Below, one piece after another: positions 52,039-54,764 of a stretch of DNA of 54,764 nucleotides (within the stretch, counting starts at the first letter, position 1; every line of letters begins with the position of its first letter). This stretch comes from JBATTK01 sp049670505 (lineage in GTDB: Bacteria; Bacteroidota; Bacteroidia; Flavobacteriales; Flavobacteriaceae), in NCBI GenBank assembly GCA_049670505.1, contig JBATTK010000105.1, forward strand, positions 1-54,764, given 5' to 3'. Under the pieces are notes generated by a model. The model was not told the DNA's origin and searched no databases. It was given only the letters and a program-made list of their open reading frames with translations. Made by a program: the position numbers and the translations under genes.

Positions 52039-52107
52039 TGCGCCGTTCCCATGTAGATTAATATTCCTTTAACGATCGGCTCTAACAAAAATTTCTATTT
52101 TTAGCGA

Positions 52108-53202
52108 ATGATAAAAAAATACGCTGCACTGGTATTCTCCTCAATCCTTTTTGTATCATTCACCATAAACGCCCAGCAAATGGGTTTTGAGGAATACAAC
52201 CCTACATCCACTTTAGTGGTTCCGACAAACGAAATAAAAAAGGCCATGTTTCCCTTTATTGATGTCCATAGCCATCAATTTCAGATGGCCACCCAAGATC
52301 TTTCCAAATTAATTGCGGATATGGACCGACTCAATATGGGACTTATGGTGAATTTAAGTGGCGGGTCCGGTGAAGGTCTCAAAGCTATGTTGGCCAATGT
52401 CAACAAGAATTATCCCAATCGGTTCGCCGTATTTGCCAATGTTGATTTTGAAGGTGTGGGAAGTCCGGGCTGGTCCAAGAAAGCCGTAGCGCAATTGGAA
52501 GAAGATTGCAATAACGGGGCAAAAGGTTTAAAAATTTATAAAAGTCTCGGGCTTCGTTATAAAGATACTGATGGAAAGCGTTTGGCAATCAATGATGTTC
52601 GTCTGGACCCTATCTGGGCCAAATGTGGGGAATTGGGAATTCCCGTATTGATCCATGCAGCCGACCCCAAATCTTTTTGGGATAAGGTAGACAGCAAAAA
52701 TGAGCGCTGGCTAGAACTAAAGACGAGACCAAGAAGAAAGCGCTCCGATACGGACCCGGCACCATGGCAGCAGATTATTGATGAACAACATGCGATGTTC
52801 AAAAAACACCCGAACACCAAGTTTATCAATGCCCATATGGGCTGGTATGCCAATAATCTGGAAAAGTTGGGAGAACTTATGGATGAAATCCCAAATATGT
52901 CCGTAGGTATAGGTGCGGTCATAGCTGAACTGGGCAGACAACCACGGAATGCCAAGGCTTTTTTTATGAAATATCAAAATCGGATTTTGTTCGGTAAGGA
53001 TAGTTGGAAACCGGAGGAATTCCCCACCTATTTCAGGGTATTGGAAACCGATGACGAGTATTTTCCCTACTATAAAAAATATCATGCCTTTTGGGCCATG
53101 TACGGCCTAGATCTCCCGGACGAAGTATTGAAGAAAGTATATTACAAAAATGCTTTGGCCCTTATTCCCGGACTGGATAAATCCTTGTTTCCGGAAGAAT
53201 AG
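52108..53202 (+). CDS. Secreted amidohydrolase-2 family protein
   Basis: This 364-residue protein has a signal peptide (MIKKYAALVFSSILFVSFTI, cleaved after NAQ). The amidohydrolase_2 (ACMSD-like) barrel shows metal-site motifs FIDVHSHQF (HxH), GLKIYKSLG, LGIPVLIHAADP, FINAHMGWY and LFGKDSW, the last with the expected Asp. The family contains decarboxylases and lactonases. The secreted form seen in Bacteroidota has no known substrate. It is probably monocistronic, 69 bp after the mocA-like gene. Confidence 0.85.
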   Translation: MIKKYAALVFSSILFVSFTINAQQMGFEEYNPTSTLVVPTNEIKKAMFPFIDVHSHQFQMATQDLSKLIADMDRLNMGLMVNLSGGSGEGLKAMLANVNKNYPNRFAVFANVDFEGVGSPGWSKKAVAQLEEDCNNGAKGLKIYKSLGLRYKDTDGKRLAINDVRLDPIWAKCGELGIPVLIHAADPKSFWDKVDSKNERWLELKTRPRRKRSDTDPAPWQQIIDEQHAMFKKHPNTKFINAHMGWYANNLEKLGELMDEIPNMSVGIGAVIAELGRQPRNAKAFFMKYQNRILFGKDSWKPEEFPTYFRVLETDDEYFPYYKKYHAFWAMYGLDLPDEVLKKVYYKNALALIPGLDKSLFPEE

Positions 53203-53426
53203 TTTTGGTAGGGATGCCCGTCTTTGGCTAAAACTGCGTAACTTTATGAAAACACTTTAGCTTATTTACAGCATTCCAAGGCTGGGAATTGAGTGTTTTT
53301 CAAAGTATTTACATGTTTCTAGGACATATACAATCTCATTTTTAAAAAGATCTTAACTATTATTATTTGACATTTAAGATAGAACATACGTACTTGTAAG
53401 AAGTAACCCTTATATCTTATAGTACC

Positions 53427-54443
53427 ATGTGCGATAAACATCAGTGCCATATAGTTCCGCCCTATATTTTGGAGGAACTGGCAAAAAGAGGCAATAATAG
53501 CTGTAAAAAAACATTGAACGACACCCATAGGATCCTTCAAAAGCGAAATACAATTTTAAACAATATGCTATTAGAAGAGCTCACCCCGGGAAATGGGGAC
53601 CGTGCCATTTACGATAGTGAGAATCAGTATCGGCAACGTGTACGATTGGCCAGGGAAGAGGGCGGTGCCGAAACGGAAGACCAAACGGTAAACGAAGCCT
53701 ATGATACTTCAGGTTTTGTACGGGAATACTTTAAGACTACATTTGATCTAAACTCTATGGATGGTAATGGGATGGACATTATATCCAACATCCACTATGG
53801 GACGGATTATAACAATGCTTTTTGGGATGGGGATGAAATGACCTATGGAGACGGGGATGGTGTAGAGTTCACCAACTTTGCCAGTGCTATAGATGTAGTG
53901 GCACATGAGCTGGTCCATGGTGTTACCCAGTTCTTGGCCAACTTGGAATACCAAAGTCAATCCGGAGCGTTGAACGAGCATTTTTCCGATGTTTTCGGAA
54001 CTGTCATCAAACAAAAGTATTTAAAACAGGATATTTCGGAGGCCGATTGGCTTATTGGTGACACCGTGGTAACGGACGCTTTTCCCGGACAGGCCATTCG
54101 TTCCATGAAAGCTCCAGGTACTGCCAACGATTTTGACACGCAGCCAGACCATATGGATAACTATTATTCCGGAATGGCAAATAATCAGGGGGTACATATT
54201 AATTCCGGAATCCCCAACAAGGCATTTTATCTAAGCTGCTTGGAAATCGGCATAGATGATTGCGCCCTGATCTGGTTCGAAACTTTAAAGGTACTTTGGC
54301 GTACGGCCGATTTTAATGATATGTTGGATGTACTCGTACAAACCACCGAAAAATTAGTGGCCGAAAACAAAGTTTCCAATGCGGCGATAGAAGCCATCGA
54401 AAAAAGTTTTTCAGCAGTAGGATTAATCCAAGTAGCGGTATGA
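53427..54443 (+). CDS. Protealysin-like M4 metalloprotease without signal peptide
   Basis: This 338-residue thermolysin-family enzyme has a short protealysin-type propeptide with the motif CHIVPPYILEELA (residues 7-19). There is no signal peptide, unlike large secreted thermolysins. The zinc motif is HELVH (H160, E161, H164 in VVAHELVHGVTQFL). The third ligand Glu lies in GALNEHFSDVFG, and the catalytic His region is GVHINSGIPNKAFYL. The protein may act inside the cell or be released without the Sec pathway. The emfourin-like inhibitor gene overlaps its stop codon (ATGA), as in protealysin operons. Confidence 0.92.
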   Translation: MCDKHQCHIVPPYILEELAKRGNNSCKKTLNDTHRILQKRNTILNNMLLEELTPGNGDRAIYDSENQYRQRVRLAREEGGAETEDQTVNEAYDTSGFVREYFKTTFDLNSMDGNGMDIISNIHYGTDYNNAFWDGDEMTYGDGDGVEFTNFASAIDVVAHELVHGVTQFLANLEYQSQSGALNEHFSDVFGTVIKQKYLKQDISEADWLIGDTVVTDAFPGQAIRSMKAPGTANDFDTQPDHMDNYYSGMANNQGVHINSGIPNKAFYLSCLEIGIDDCALIWFETLKVLWRTADFNDMLDVLVQTTEKLVAENKVSNAAIEAIEKSFSAVGLIQVAV

Positions 54444-54718
54444 ACTATCAACTTTTCATAGAAGGCGGTTTTATGGGTATTTCTCAAGAATATAAAGGGG
54501 AGGTAACCCTGGGAGAAGTATCTAAAGATATCTTGGTGCAAACAATGAAAGGGCCCATGAAACGATCCAATACAAAATTGAGGGACGGATTGAAGTACAA
54601 ATTGGTGCTTCTTGATGGGGATCGTACCTATGAAAGGGAATACGATGAAAGTAATTTGCCCGAACCGGTCAGGGTTTTCATTAAGTCCGAATTGAACAAA
54701 AAATTAGGGAAACGTTAG
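54440..54718 (+). CDS. Emfourin-like inhibitor of the M4 protease
   Basis: This 92-residue protein starts MNYQLFIEGGFMGISQEYKG, close to the start of emfourin, the intracellular inhibitor of protealysin (EGGFxGI pattern). Its ATG overlaps the TGA of the protease gene by 4 bp, the gene order and coupling known from protealysin operons. It has no signal peptide. The C-terminal helix (LPEPVRVFIKSELNKKL) is similar in the family. Assignment rests on this pattern and position. Confidence 0.78.
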   Translation: MNYQLFIEGGFMGISQEYKGEVTLGEVSKDILVQTMKGPMKRSNTKLRDGLKYKLVLLDGDRTYEREYDESNLPEPVRVFIKSELNKKLGKR

Positions 54719-54742
54719 GGTCTGGGTGTTAAAAGAGATTTC

Positions 54743-54764
54743 ATGAAATACCTTGGTTTTATCT
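54743..54764 (+). CDS. Possible start of a further gene, cut by window edge
   Basis: An ATG at 54743 opens MKYLGFI, which could begin a signal peptide. Only seven codons are visible, so this is a weak call. Confidence 0.2.

Overview
The window is chromosomal DNA of a marine-type flavobacterium (phylum Bacteroidota, probably family Flavobacteriaceae). The evidence is the 287-residue primary sigma factor typical of the phylum, few Shine-Dalgarno sequences, an AT-rich composition, many lipoproteins and DUF families common there (DUF6155, DUF2452, DUF72), a LytS/LytTR pair and a menaquinone gene (menB). No rRNA, tRNA, CRISPR array, prophage or intact transposase gene was found. The genus is not determined.

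Positions 1 to about 31.7 kb are a housekeeping and accessory mixture: gamma-glutamyltransferase, a phosphatidylserine decarboxylase-like enzyme, small secreted proteins, a thioesterase, a membrane dipeptidase, a soluble hybrid histidine kinase with a HEAT-like partner, rpoD, a helicase coupled to a glycosyltransferase, menB, a beta-lactamase-fold hydrolase, pirin, a cell-wall trio (3D-domain lipoprotein, amidase, M14 carboxypeptidase), an OmpA lipoprotein, a LytS/LytTR system and a VWA lipoprotein. Three short genes were found by reading: two paralogous microproteins of 32 and 33 residues beside rpoD (12169-12399), and a 55-residue single-helix membrane protein (24797-24964).

Positions 32.5 to 52.0 kb form a molybdenum-hydroxylase island. 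It holds a two-subunit IorAB-like enzyme exported by Tat, cofactor genes (moaD, mobA, moeB with rhodanese, moeA, moaA), an xdhC-like chaperone facing a cysteine desulfurase, and a seven-gene operon in the order coxM-S-L-G-D-E-F followed by a mocA-like cytidylyltransferase. CoxL carries the AYRCSFR loop that marks form I (Mo-Cu) aerobic carbon monoxide dehydrogenase. CoxF ends in an extra YHS metal-binding domain. moaC, moaE and mogA/moaB are not in the window. An amidohydrolase, a protealysin-like M4 protease and its probable emfourin inhibitor close the window.

The intergenic DNA is unusually structured. At least five loci, one of them with two copies, carry an 84-90 bp two-hairpin element (REPIN/BIME-like), mixed with degenerate CAGT-rich and AAGGTTC-rich tracts, a 153-167 bp tandem repeat and a second shared module. 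One of these regions also carries a 45-bp copy of part of the VWA gene. A 214-bp MITE-like element with 21-bp inverted ends lies just upstream of coxM. Direct repeats of TAGGAA and a 20-bp palindrome sit in front of the molybdenum genes and may be operators.
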